From Minwuia thermotolerans (GTDB taxonomy: Bacteria > Pseudomonadota > Alphaproteobacteria > Minwuiales > Minwuiaceae), in assembly GCA_021604565.1 (NCBI GenBank), contig BQJF01000011.1, positions 1 to 64,000 on the forward strand: DNA of 64,000 nucleotides, in the 5' to 3' direction. The notes beneath the pieces are model-generated. The model was not told the DNA's origin and did not search any database. It saw only the letters and a program-made list of their open reading frames with translations. Made by a program: the position numbers and the translations under genes. Of the stretch, positions 1 to 8,689 are shown piece after piece (the stretch's first letter is position 1; each line of letters opens with the position of its first letter).

Positions 1-87
1 GCTTCCAGGTGCCAGAACATCAGTCTCTCAATGGTCCGGCGCCATGCCGGGTCTCTCAAGCGTCTTGGACACAGGGGACAAGAAAAA

Positions 88-2184
88 ATGACAGCAATGC
101 TTTGGGCCGTGATCGGCTGCGGCGTGCTGGCGCTGATCTACGGCATCGTCACGGCGAAGAGTGTACTCTCCGCTTCGGCTGGCAATGCCCGGATGCAGGA
201 AATCGCCGGCGCCATCCAGGAAGGCGCTTCCGCCTACCTCAATCGTCAGTACAAGACCATCGCGCTCGTCGGTGTGGTCGTCACCATCGTGATCGGCCTG
301 CTGCTGGGTTGGCTGGTCGCCATCGGCTTCGTCATAGGCGCGGTACTCTCCGGTGCCACCGGCTTCATCGGCATGAACGTTTCGGTTCGCGCCAATGTCC
401 GCACTACCGAAGCTGCCCGTCAGAGCCTCGGCGCCGGCCTGTCCGTCGCTTTCCGCGCCGGTGCCGTCACCGGCATGCTGGTTGCCGGACTGGCCCTGCT
501 GGCCTGCGCCGGTTACTACGGCGTGCTGCTGAGCATGGGCATCGACGGTCGTGAACTGATCGACAGCCTGATCGCACTGGGCTTCGGCGCGTCCCTGATC
601 TCCATCTTCGCCCGTCTCGGCGGCGGCATCTTCACCAAGGGTGCGGACGTCGGTGCCGACCTGGTCGGCAAGGTCGAGGCTGGTATCCCCGAGGACGACC
701 CCCGCAACCCGGCAGTGATCGCCGACAACGTCGGTGACAATGTGGGCGACTGCGCCGGCATGGCCGCTGACCTGTTCGAGACCTATGCCGTGACCATCGT
801 CGCAACCATGGTCCTGGCCTCGATCCTGTTCATCGGCTCCACGGCAGAAGCCGCGATGCTGTACCCGCTGGCCATCGGTGCCGTCGCCATTCCGGCGTCG
901 ATCATCGGGACCTTCTTTGTCCGTCTGGGTTCGTCCAACAACATCATGGGCGCGCTCTACAAGGGCTTCATCGTCTCGGCCGTGCTGTCGGCAATCGCCT
1001 TCTACCCGGTTACCGAGTTCATTCTGGGTACCGGTGCCATCGAAGGCGCAGCCTTCACCGGCATGGACCTGTTCTGGTGTGCGCTCACCGGCCTGGTGAT
1101 CACCGGCCTGCTGATCTGGGTGACCGAGTACTACACCTCGACCGAGTATCGCCCGGTGCGTTCGGTGGCCGCGGCCTCCGAGACCGGTCACGCGACCAAC
1201 ATCATCCAGGGTCTGGCCATCGGCATGGAATCGACCGCGATCCCCGCAGTCATCATTTCCGCCGGTATCATCATCACCTACAGCCTGGCGGGCCTGTTCG
1301 GCATCGCCATCGCCGTCACCGCCATGCTGGCGCTGGCCGGCATGGTTGTGGCCCTCGACGCCTACGGCCCGGTAACGGACAACGCCGGTGGCATCGCGGA
1401 GATGTCGGAGCTGGACGAGTCGGTGCGTAACACCACCGACGCCCTGGACGCCGTCGGCAACACCACCAAGGCCGTCACCAAGGGCTATGCCATTGGTTCC
1501 GCCGGTCTGGGTGCACTGGTGCTGTTCGCCGCCTACACGCAGGACCTGAAGTACTTCGCGTTAAATTCGGAACAGTATCCGTACTTCAAGGATGTCACCC
1601 CCGATTTCGCGCTGTCCAACCCGTTCGTCGTGGTTGGCCTGATCATGGGCGGCCTGCTGCCGTTCCTGTTCGGTGCCATGTCCATGACCGCAGTGGGTCG
1701 TGCAGCCGGTTCCGTGGTCGAGGAAGTGCGTCGCCAGTTCCGCGACGACAAGGGCATCATGGCCGGTACGTCCAAGCCGGACTACAGCCGTGCGGTCGAT
1801 CTGCTGACCAAGTCCGCCATCAAGGAGATGATCATCCCCTCGATGCTGCCGGTCCTGGCCCCGATCGTGATGTACTTCGTCATCTTGGCCGTGTCCGACA
1901 AGGCGTCCGCTCTGGCTGCCCTCGGCGCGATGCTGCTGGGCGTGATCGCCACGGGCCTGTTCGTCGCCATCTCCATGACCGTTGGTGGTGGTGCCTGGGA
2001 CAATGCCAAGAAGTACATCGAGGACGGCAACCACGGCGGCAAGGGTTCCGAGCCGCACAAGGCCTCCGTCACCGGTGACACCGTCGGCGATCCCTACAAG
2101 GACACCGCCGGCCCGGCCGTCAACCCGATGATCAAGATCACCAACATCATCGCGTTGCTGCTGCTGGCCGTTCTGGCCCACTGA
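88..2184 (+). CDS. hppA: Membrane proton-translocating pyrophosphatase, K+-independent type
   Basis: Hydrolyses pyrophosphate and pumps protons across the inner membrane. The 698-residue protein is a multi-pass membrane protein with the PPi-binding block [11 protein letters not shown] (from about residue 187) followed by acidic DNVGDNVGD. The motif GNTTKA has Lys at about residue 461; in this family Lys here, rather than Ala, marks enzymes that do not need potassium. The ATG at 88 is preferred over the in-frame ATG at 31, because it starts directly at the hydrophobic N-terminus and is preceded by a purine run. The gene is monocistronic and followed by a strong terminator. Family assignment is secure; ion specificity is inferred from motifs only. 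Confidence 0.97.
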   Translation: MTAMLWAVIGCGVLALIYGIVTAKSVLSASAGNARMQEIAGAIQEGASAYLNRQYKTIALVGVVVTIVIGLLLGWLVAIGFVIGAVLSGATGFIGMNVSVRANVRTTEAARQSLGAGLSVAFRAGAVTGMLVAGLALLACAGYYGVLLSMGIDGRELIDSLIALGFGASLISIFARLGGGIFTKGADVGADLVGKVEAGIPEDDPRNPAVIADNVGDNVGDCAGMAADLFETYAVTIVATMVLASILFIGSTAEAAMLYPLAIGAVAIPASIIGTFFVRLGSSNNIMGALYKGFIVSAVLSAIAFYPVTEFILGTGAIEGAAFTGMDLFWCALTGLVITGLLIWVTEYYTSTEYRPVRSVAAASETGHATNIIQGLAIGMESTAIPAVIISAGIIITYSLAGLFGIAIAVTAMLALAGMVVALDAYGPVTDNAGGIAEMSELDESVRNTTDALDAVGNTTKAVTKGYAIGSAGLGALVLFAAYTQDLKYFALNSEQYPYFKDVTPDFALSNPFVVVGLIMGGLLPFLFGAMSMTAVGRAAGSVVEEVRRQFRDDKGIMAGTSKPDYSRAVDLLTKSAIKEMIIPSMLPVLAPIVMYFVILAVSDKASALAALGAMLLGVIATGLFVAISMTVGGGAWDNAKKYIEDGNHGGKGSEPHKASVTGDTVGDPYKDTAGPAVNPMIKITNIIALLLLAVLAH

Positions 2185-2250
2185 TCCCGACTGCCGGTGC
2201 TGCCCCTTCAGGGCGGCACCGGTACCGGTTCGGTGCAACGGAAAAGATCA

Positions 2251-2284
2251 GGGGTGTCGCAGCAATGCGGCGCCCCTTTTCTGT
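2251..2284 (+). terminator. Rho-independent terminator after hppA
   Basis: A 10-base arm (2251-2260) pairs with 2267-2276 across a six-base loop, including two G-U pairs, and is followed directly by TTTT and a T-rich stretch. A second hairpin, arms 2194-2205 and 2211-2222, lies just upstream without a T-run. Confidence 0.8.
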
Positions 2285-2312
2285 TGCGGGGCGCCTGCTC
2301 TTCGCAAACCTT

Positions 2313-2900
2313 CTATCGAAGAAGGTCCGCCTGATAGATCGCACTGGCCCATTGCGGCAGGTGAGGTTTCACGAAACTCACGCGACCGCGTGTGAACCCG
2401 ATGATCCGTTCCGGCGGCGTGTTCAGACGCGAATTGTCAAAGACGTGGCCCTGGTCGCAGAGCAACATTGCCTCGCGGATGATTGGCCCATTCCTGTCAT
2501 ACCGCTCACGGATCTTCTGCTCGGGGACGCAGTGCCCGCCTTCCTCCACGCGGCTCATCACCCGCGCAACCGACAGGTCAGCCAGTTCGACCCCGACATG
2601 AAACAGGATGACGGTGAACCCCCGGTTCCTGGCCTGCTGGACCAGTTCGATCTTCGATGGATGGGAGAAAACGGTCTCGGTGGCAAAACTCTGCCCCTTC
2701 GCCATGCATTCCGCCCGCCGGGCTGCTGCGATCTCGGCAGCACTATAGGAGGCTTCAGGTGAAGGGTCGCGCAGCTCATCCCGCTGGATGATGTCCGCGT
2801 TGATGAAGGGGGCCTTGAAGCTCGGGGCGATCTGCAATTCGTACAATGTCGACTTGCCGGCCCCGTTGGGCCCGGCAAGCATGACCATGGCAGGATTCAC
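2313..2900 (-). CDS. Zeta-type toxin family P-loop kinase
   Basis: A 195-residue P-loop protein with Walker A GPNGAGKST at residues 10-18, followed by a segment with the character of zeta toxin/AAA ATPases (INADII, then FATETVFSH around residue 75). Zeta toxins phosphorylate UDP-N-acetylglucosamine or related sugars; this activity is inferred, not shown. The start is GTG at 2900, overlapping the stop of the upstream antitoxin-like gene by four bases (GTGA), so the two are translationally coupled. It is close to the length of chromosomal zeta toxins, shorter than plasmid versions. It could also be a housekeeping nucleotide or sugar kinase, but the partner gene favours a toxin-antitoxin module. 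Confidence 0.75.
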   Translation of the reverse strand: MNPAMVMLAGPNGAGKSTLYELQIAPSFKAPFINADIIQRDELRDPSPEASYSAAEIAAARRAECMAKGQSFATETVFSHPSKIELVQQARNRGFTVILFHVGVELADLSVARVMSRVEEGGHCVPEQKIRERYDRNGPIIREAMLLCDQGHVFDNSRLNTPPERIIGFTRGRVSFVKPHLPQWASAIYQADLLR

Positions 2901-3247
2901 GAGCCGTCGGATTCCCGAATGATCTCGCCGGTTTCGGACAGGCCCACTCCGAGTCCGAGCTTGCGGCGTCGGGCGAAGAATTCCTTCGACTGTTCACTTG
3001 GTTCCGCCATCTGGTCACCGAAGGCATTGAGCCAGACTTCATGCTCCTCCGGCGTCAGTTCCTCTGGCGCGAGAGAGGCCTCCAGCGCCGCCGAGATACG
3101 CTGATGATCGAAGTTGCCGGATTTCTCGATGGCGCGGCCAATTCGGACCCAGTGGGTGATCTGGCCCGCCACGGACCTGCTCTGCAACTCCGATTCCTTG
3201 CGCACCAGCGCCATGACGTCATCACTCAGCTTGACCGATTGAGCCAT
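2897..3247 (-). CDS. ParD-like antitoxin partner of the zeta-type toxin
   Basis: A 116-residue protein whose N-terminus (MAQSVKLSDDVMALVRKE) resembles the ribbon-helix-helix segment of ParD-like antitoxins; the block GQITHWVRIGRAIEKS (about residues 27-42) is typical of that family, in which the N-terminal half binds the operator and dimerises. The acidic C-terminal half is expected to contact the toxin. The ATG at 3247 is chosen over 3301 because conservation begins there. Antitoxin-first order with a four-base overlap is the usual arrangement. Its role as the specific neutraliser of the adjacent kinase is inferred from context. Confidence 0.7.
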   Translation of the reverse strand: MAQSVKLSDDVMALVRKESELQSRSVAGQITHWVRIGRAIEKSGNFDHQRISAALEASLAPEELTPEEHEVWLNAFGDQMAEPSEQSKEFFARRRKLGLGVGLSETGEIIRESDGS

Positions 3248-3357
3248 GCGAACCTCCGTTGCAGACCGATGAAAGGTAGCAATTTGCCACCTCTTGATCA
3301 AGAAGTCTGCTGCATCAGGATGCGACGTTCAAAGGTCGGCAGGTCCGAAAAAACGTG

Positions 3358-4107
3358 TCAGGCGGACAGTTTCGCCATGATCTCGTCATCGACCTCGAAG
3401 TTCGAGAAGACGCGCTGCACATCGTCATTGTCGTCCAGCACGTCGATCAGCTTCAGCAGGGTCGCGGCCTTGTCCTCGTCCACAGGTGTGGTGTTCTGCG
3501 GGCGCCAGTCCAGGCCGGCACGGCTGGCCTCGCCGAAGCGGGCCTCCAGCGCGTCGCGAACGCTGTTGAAGCTCTCGATGGCGCAGATGATCTCATGACC
3601 GTCATCGCTGGTGGCCACATCGTCGGCCCCGGCCTCCACCGCCGCCTCGAACATCTCGTCGGTCGTGGCCGTGTCCGCCGGATATTCGACGACACCCTGC
3701 CGGTCGAACATGAAGGACACGGAATTGGTCTCCCCCAGCGCGCCGCCGTGCTTGGAGAAGGCGGAGCGCACTTCGGAGGCGGTGCGGTTGCGGTTGTCGG
3801 TCAGTGCCTCGATGATCACGGCGACGCCGCCGGGCCCATAGCCCTCGTAGCGGATTTCCTCGAAATTGTCGGCGGCCCCGTCACCCGTGGCGCGCTTGAT
3901 CGCCCGGTTGATGTTGTCGTTGGGCATGTTCTCCTTGCGTCCCGCGATGATCGCGGCGCGCAGACGCGGGTTCGCAGCGGGGTCGTCGCCACCTTCCTTG
4001 ACCGACACGGTGATCTCGCGCGCCAGTTTCGTGAACAGCTTGGCGCGCTTCGCATCCTGCGCGCCCTTGCGGTACATGATGTTCTTGAATTGTGAATGAC
4101 CTGCCAT
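3358..4107 (-). CDS. yebC: YebC/PmpR family protein
   Basis: A 249-residue YebC/PmpR protein starting [14 protein letters not shown], the invariant family N-terminus, followed by the KLARE and NPRLRAAI segments. Family members were first described as DNA-binding regulators and later implicated in translation of proline-rich stretches. The ATG at 4107 is chosen because it begins the conserved MAGHS sequence; the longer frame to 4155 has no family support. In many proteobacteria yebC lies next to ruvCAB; here that linkage is absent and the gene stands alone between the toxin-antitoxin pair and the DNA ligase. Confidence 0.96.
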   Translation of the reverse strand: MAGHSQFKNIMYRKGAQDAKRAKLFTKLAREITVSVKEGGDDPAANPRLRAAIIAGRKENMPNDNINRAIKRATGDGAADNFEEIRYEGYGPGGVAVIIEALTDNRNRTASEVRSAFSKHGGALGETNSVSFMFDRQGVVEYPADTATTDEMFEAAVEAGADDVATSDDGHEIICAIESFNSVRDALEARFGEASRAGLDWRPQNTTPVDEDKAATLLKLIDVLDDNDDVQRVFSNFEVDDEIMAKLSA

Positions 4108-4237
4108 GGGGTTCAGGCTCCGCGTTCCGCAATGATGACAAGGGGCGCGCTGCATCGTCCGCGCACGCGGCTTCTCATAGCAGATAAGCGGGTGTCCGGG
4201 TCAAGCTTGCCGAGCACGACGGAGCCCCGCCCCCAGA

Positions 4238-5803
4238 TCAGGTGATCAGTCGCTCGATGGTTTCAACATGGTCTGCCTCCGCTGCGGGCTTGTCCCATCG
4301 GATGCGCGCGATCCGCGGAAAGCGCATTGCCACCCCCGACTTGTGACGGCGGGACCGGTTGACCCCGTCGAAGGCAATCTCAAGTACCAGGCTCTGTTCC
4401 ACGGCCCTGACCGGGCCATAGCGATCCACGATATTGCCGCGCACGAAGCGATCCAGCTCCTTCAGTTCCGCATCCGTGAAACCGAAGTATGCCTTGCCCA
4501 CCGGCACCAGTTCGTCGCCACGCCAGGCCCCGAATGTGAAGTCCGAATAGAGCGATGACCGCCTGCCGTGCCCGCGCTGCGCGTACATCATCACGCAGTC
4601 CACGCGATGTGGCTCCCGCTTCCACTTGAACCAGAGGCCACGGGGGCGCCCGGCATGGTAGGGGCTGTCCGCGCGTTTCAGCATCACCCCCTCGATGGCC
4701 GGGTGTGGGGGATCGGCACGTACCTTCGCCAGTTGCTCCCAGTCGACTGCCGGGACTAGAGGTGACAGGTCGAGTCGCGGCGAGGCATGGCGCGCCACCC
4801 AGTCGGTCAGTACCTGCCGCCGGTCAATGAACGGCAAGGCGCGACAGTCCCTGTCTGCGTCGAACAGGATGTCGTAGAGCCGGATACCCACCGGATGCGC
4901 CGCCTGCTGTTTCGCGCTCACCGTCTTGCGGTTCAGTCGCTGCTGCAGGTCGTTGAAGCTGCCAATCCCGTCCGAGCGCATCACCAGCAACTCCCCGTCG
5001 AGCACAGCATCGCCTGCCAGTGTCTGCATCAGATCCGGGAAGGCGGCGGAGATGTCGTCGCCGGTACGCGAGAACAGGCGACCCTGTCCGCCCCGCAGCA
5101 CCAGCTGCACCCGGATGCCATCCCATTTCCACTCGGCGCGGAAGTCGGCCATGTCGAGGCGGGATTGCTCCTCCGCCTCCAGCGGGTGCGCCAGCATCAG
5201 CGGACGGAACGTCATCGCCTCCGCCAGCGACGGGCGTTCCGCCCGTCCCTCCAGCCAGTCGAACAGTGCGGTGTAAGGCGGTTCCACTGCGTGCCAGACT
5301 TCCTCGATGGCCGGGAGGTCGGCGTCCCCCAGCCGGGTCAGGGCCGTCCGCGCCAGGCGACCCGAGACGCCAACCCGCAATCCGCCGGTGAGGAGTTTCA
5401 GCAGCGCCCAGCGCCCTGTCGGATCCAGCCTGTCCAGCCAGCCCGCGACCAGATCCGGAACCTGTCCGCGTTTCGCCGCCTCCAGTGTCCCGATGATCTC
5501 CGACAGGTGCGGGGTAGCGTTCGCGCTACGGTCCTGCGGCCAGAGCAGCGACACGGTCTCGGCCAGGTCGCCGACGTAGTCATAGGAAAGACGAAACAGT
5601 TCCGGGTCTGTCCGGTCCGCCACCAGTTCGCGGATCATGGACGGTCGCGCGGCACGCAGTTTCAGGTCGCCCGCAAGGGATGCCAGCGCATAGCCACGGT
5701 CCGGATCGGGTGTCGATTTCAGGTAGGCGGCGATCAGGTCCAGCCGGACATTGCGTCCCGGCGCGGTGGACAGCCGGTCAAGCAGTTCGGCAAAGGCCTG
5801 CAT
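4238..5803 (-). CDS. ATP-dependent DNA ligase of the ligase/exonuclease repair module
   Basis: A 521-residue ATP-dependent DNA ligase. Residues 1-200 form the N-terminal DNA-binding domain. The nucleotidyltransferase core begins near residue 220 with the adenylation motif KWDG, the lysine being residue 226. Later motifs include LDGELLV and the FKWKRE-type motif V, then an OB-fold domain. It seals nicks in duplex DNA, probably in repair, alongside the NAD-dependent replicative ligase expected elsewhere. It overlaps the upstream exonuclease gene at TGATG (5801-5805). The related four-gene module also carries an Lhr-type helicase and a calcineurin-like endonuclease, which are not present here. 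Confidence 0.95.
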   Translation of the reverse strand: MQAFAELLDRLSTAPGRNVRLDLIAAYLKSTPDPDRGYALASLAGDLKLRAARPSMIRELVADRTDPELFRLSYDYVGDLAETVSLLWPQDRSANATPHLSEIIGTLEAAKRGQVPDLVAGWLDRLDPTGRWALLKLLTGGLRVGVSGRLARTALTRLGDADLPAIEEVWHAVEPPYTALFDWLEGRAERPSLAEAMTFRPLMLAHPLEAEEQSRLDMADFRAEWKWDGIRVQLVLRGGQGRLFSRTGDDISAAFPDLMQTLAGDAVLDGELLVMRSDGIGSFNDLQQRLNRKTVSAKQQAAHPVGIRLYDILFDADRDCRALPFIDRRQVLTDWVARHASPRLDLSPLVPAVDWEQLAKVRADPPHPAIEGVMLKRADSPYHAGRPRGLWFKWKREPHRVDCVMMYAQRGHGRRSSLYSDFTFGAWRGDELVPVGKAYFGFTDAELKELDRFVRGNIVDRYGPVRAVEQSLVLEIAFDGVNRSRRHKSGVAMRFPRIARIRWDKPAAEADHVETIERLIT

Positions 5804-6846
5804 CAGGAACCGGCCTCTTCCATCTCCGTTTCCGTGTCGCCATCTTCCTCCCGCCCGACGAGGCTGAGGGCACGCGCTTCGAGACCAAGCGAGCGGGCGT
5901 AATGCACCAGCGCGTCCTCCCGCCCGTGCGTCACCCAGATCTCCCCGGCCTCCACATCACGGATGGTCGCCGTCAGCTCGTCCCAGTCCGCATGATCGGA
6001 GATGATCAGGGGCAGTTCGGCACCACGCTGGCGTGCCCGGGCGCGAATGCGCATCCACCCGGAGGCGACGGCGGTTACCGGATCCGGCATCTGCTGCGAC
6101 CAGCGATCCGCGAGGGAACTCGGCGGGCACATGACGATCCGCCCCGTCAGCGCCTGCTTCGGCAATCCCGCGACCGGCGCCAGATCACCCAGGTCAACAC
6201 CGAGCCGCTGGTAGAGCGCGCAGAGCTTCTGCAAGGCCCCGTGCAGGTAGATTGTGTCGTCATATCCGGCTTCGCGCAGCAGGGCGATGACGCGCTGCGC
6301 CTTGCCCAGGGCATAGACCCCCACGAGATGACAGCGCTCCGGCGCGGCGGCGACGGAGGCCAGCAAGCGACCGACTTCGGCGCTCGCGGACGGGTGTCGG
6401 AACACCGGCAGACCGAATGTCGCCTCCGTGATGAAGGCATCGCAGGTCACGACCTCGAACGGAGCGCAGGTCGGGTCGCGGCTGCGCTTGTAGTCGCCGG
6501 AGACGACGATGCGCTCCCCGCCATGTTCCAGAACCACCTGGGCGCTGCCGAGCACATGACCGGCGGAGACCAGCCGCACCGAAACGTCGCCGATCCGCGT
6601 GACCTCGCCGTAGCGCACCCGCTGAAACGACCGCCCGGCATTGCTGCCGTAGCGGGCCTCCGCGATCGCGATGGTTTCGTGGGTAGCAAGGACATGGTTG
6701 TTGCCGGGGCGTGCGTGGTCCGCATGTCCGTGGGTGATGATCGCGCGCTCGGCCTTGCGCACCGGGTCCACGTAGAAATCACCTGGAATGCAGTACAGGC
6801 CGCCAGGTCGCGGTTCCAGCCAGCTCAGGCGCTTTCCCTCTGCCAT
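5803..6846 (-). CDS. Ligase-associated DNA exonuclease (MBL fold)
   Basis: A 347-residue metallo-beta-lactamase-fold nuclease. The metal-binding motif HGHADH lies at residues 39-44, and the N-terminal WLEPRPGGLY-PGDF pattern is typical of ligase-associated exonucleases, relatives of the CPSF/SNM1 nuclease group. Expected to trim DNA ends during repair in concert with the downstream ligase, whose ATG overlaps this stop codon by one base. The ATG at 6846 is chosen because recognisable family sequence starts about ten residues later; the frame is open to 6912. The substrate in this organism is inferred from the family. Confidence 0.92.
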   Translation of the reverse strand: MAEGKRLSWLEPRPGGLYCIPGDFYVDPVRKAERAIITHGHADHARPGNNHVLATHETIAIAEARYGSNAGRSFQRVRYGEVTRIGDVSVRLVSAGHVLGSAQVVLEHGGERIVVSGDYKRSRDPTCAPFEVVTCDAFITEATFGLPVFRHPSASAEVGRLLASVAAAPERCHLVGVYALGKAQRVIALLREAGYDDTIYLHGALQKLCALYQRLGVDLGDLAPVAGLPKQALTGRIVMCPPSSLADRWSQQMPDPVTAVASGWMRIRARARQRGAELPLIISDHADWDELTATIRDVEAGEIWVTHGREDALVHYARSLGLEARALSLVGREEDGDTETEMEEAGS

Positions 6847-6932
6847 AGCTGCCGCCGCCCTCTCCGCGTTGATTGCACCCGCCAACCGGCTGCGCCATGC
6901 TTCCGCCCCCAACGATACAGGAGGTCGCGTCC

Positions 6933-7985
6933 TTGGCCATCAGCGCACTTGATCATCCCCTGCTGGCGGGCCTGCTCGGCGACCCGGAGATTGCCGCATG
7001 GTTCACGCCGGAGGCCGAGATCCGGGCCATGCTGAGGTTCGAGGCCGCGCTGGCCCGCGCCGAAGCGGCCTGTGGTGTCATACCTGAGCCGGCGGCCACG
7101 GAGATCATCGGGCTGATCAGCGATTTCAGTCCGGACATGCAGACACTGGCGGTGGCCAGCGCGCGCGACGGGCTGATCGTGCCGGCCCTGGTCAGCCAGC
7201 TTCGCGCCGCTGTCTCCGAACCCAATCGCGCGCACCTGCACTTCGGCAGTACCTCGCAGGACGTGATCGATACCGCGCTGGTGCTCCGCCTCGATCCCTG
7301 CCTGGACATTCTGGAGGCCCGTCTGAGGGGGATTTTGGCCGCGCTGGAAACCTTTTCGGAGACCCATGGCACGCAGCCGCTGATGGGCCGGACCCGGATG
7401 CAGCAGGCCATCGCGATCCGGTATGCAGACCGGCTGGAAAACTGGATCACGCCGGTGCGGGAAGTCCTGGATGAACTTGCGACGGTCAGGGCCGCCGCCA
7501 TCCGCCTGCAATGTGGCGGCGCGGCGGGCACGCTGGACAAGCTGGGCGATGCAGGACCGAAGGTCGCGGCCGCACTGGGACGCGAACTGGACTTGCCGGT
7601 GCCGGCGCGACACTGGCAGACCAACCGCCGGGGGTTGATTGCGCTGACGAACTGGTGCGCAGCCGCGACCGCTGTGCTGGGCAAGATCGGCCAGGACGTG
7701 GCACTGATGACCCAGAACGAGCTCGCCGAGCTGCGGGTAACCAGCGGCGGTGGCTCCTCCGCCATGCCGCACAAGGTCAATCCGGTCAACGCGGAGGCGC
7801 TGGTGACGCTCAGCCGTTTCGTCGCCGTGCAGTCCGGCGGCATGCAGCTTTCAGCGGTTCATGAACAGGAAAGGTCCGGCATATCCTGGACGCTGGAATG
7901 GATGTTGCTGCCACAGATCGTTGCTGCCACAGGCGTTGCCAGCCTGCGCGCCGAGGCGCTGCTGGGCAGCATCGCCATGCCCTGA
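6933..7985 (+). CDS. pcaB: 3-carboxy-cis,cis-muconate cycloisomerase-like lyase
   Basis: A 350-residue member of the fumarase/aspartase superfamily, with the signature GGGSSAMPHKVNPV near residues 272-285 and a QDVIDTALVLR segment typical of PcaB. PcaB converts 3-carboxy-cis,cis-muconate to 4-carboxymuconolactone in the beta-ketoadipate pathway. The preferred start is TTG at 6933, because a perfect AGGAGGT lies at 6919-6925 seven bases upstream; in-frame ATGs at 6873 and 6897 lie before that site and lack one. No other pca genes are nearby, so the physiological substrate is less certain than the fold. Transcribed divergently from the exonuclease gene. Confidence 0.85.
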   Translation: MAISALDHPLLAGLLGDPEIAAWFTPEAEIRAMLRFEAALARAEAACGVIPEPAATEIIGLISDFSPDMQTLAVASARDGLIVPALVSQLRAAVSEPNRAHLHFGSTSQDVIDTALVLRLDPCLDILEARLRGILAALETFSETHGTQPLMGRTRMQQAIAIRYADRLENWITPVREVLDELATVRAAAIRLQCGGAAGTLDKLGDAGPKVAAALGRELDLPVPARHWQTNRRGLIALTNWCAAATAVLGKIGQDVALMTQNELAELRVTSGGGSSAMPHKVNPVNAEALVTLSRFVAVQSGGMQLSAVHEQERSGISWTLEWMLLPQIVAATGVASLRAEALLGSIAMP

Positions 7986-8086
7986 CACCGGTTGGCGGCG
8001 ACATCCGGGTCGTTTGGGAGTTGTTTCGCGCTTTGATTGCTTATCTAATTCGCTGACACACTGATGGTTCCGGTCCGGGGGGACAG

Positions 8087-8602
8087 ATGGAGGGGCTCAA
8101 TTCAGCGGATGTCGCAGTCGCCAGCGACGAGGCACCCGCCACGGAGAGGTCGGCACGACTGGATGGCAATAGGATCAGACGGATCCTCGCTGACCAGCAG
8201 ATCGATCCCTACCTGATATACGACGAGGCACGCTGCAGTTTCTCTGACCGTGCCTTCCGTCCTGTGGTGCATGAGGACGTGGAGGATATTCGCCTCTGGC
8301 TGTTCGACCGCTGGCCCGATCCGCCCAGGTTCACCAGCGAAGTCTTCGACTGCGATGATTTCGCGATCATGTTCAAGAGCTTCGCGACACTGTTCACCTA
8401 CTACCGGAAAGAGCCGTTGCCGCTGGCGATCGGCATTGCGTGGGGCGTGTTCCCGCAGATAAATCCCGATCTGCACGCCCTCAACTTCGCGATCACTCCG
8501 AACAACAAGGCCGTCTGGTTCGAACCACAGGACCTGCTGCGTCCTGGCGCCACCTGGCGCCACGGTGTCCGTCCCGACCGGATCGAACGCATCGTCTGCT
8601 GA
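8087..8602 (+). CDS. Protein resembling the C-terminal cysteine protease domain of MOA lectin
   Basis: A 171-residue protein without signal peptide or membrane segment. It contains DCDDFA with Cys89, LHALNF with His130 and VWFEP with Glu146. The Marasmius oreades agglutinin (MOA) C-terminal domain, a papain-like calcium-dependent protease, uses Cys215, His257 and Glu274; the spacings there (42 and 17) are nearly identical to the 41 and 16 here. The acidic residues flanking the cysteine fit a metal-binding site. No lectin beta-trefoil is present. Assignment rests on this motif match by eye, so the fold is probable and proteolytic activity is inferred. It stands alone, about 100 bases after the lyase gene. 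Confidence 0.6.
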   Translation: MEGLNSADVAVASDEAPATERSARLDGNRIRRILADQQIDPYLIYDEARCSFSDRAFRPVVHEDVEDIRLWLFDRWPDPPRFTSEVFDCDDFAIMFKSFATLFTYYRKEPLPLAIGIAWGVFPQINPDLHALNFAITPNNKAVWFEPQDLLRPGATWRHGVRPDRIERIVC

Positions 8603-8689
8603 GGCCCGCAGGCCGGAATGCGTTTGCCGCGCTTGTCGTGACACCGGGCCTGTGATTGGCTTCCCTGCAAATCACGAGGGAGGAAGACA

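Noticed and set aside
2194-2222. First hairpin after hppA as the terminator
   Set aside because: Strong stem but no T-run; the second hairpin at 2251-2280 has one and fits better.
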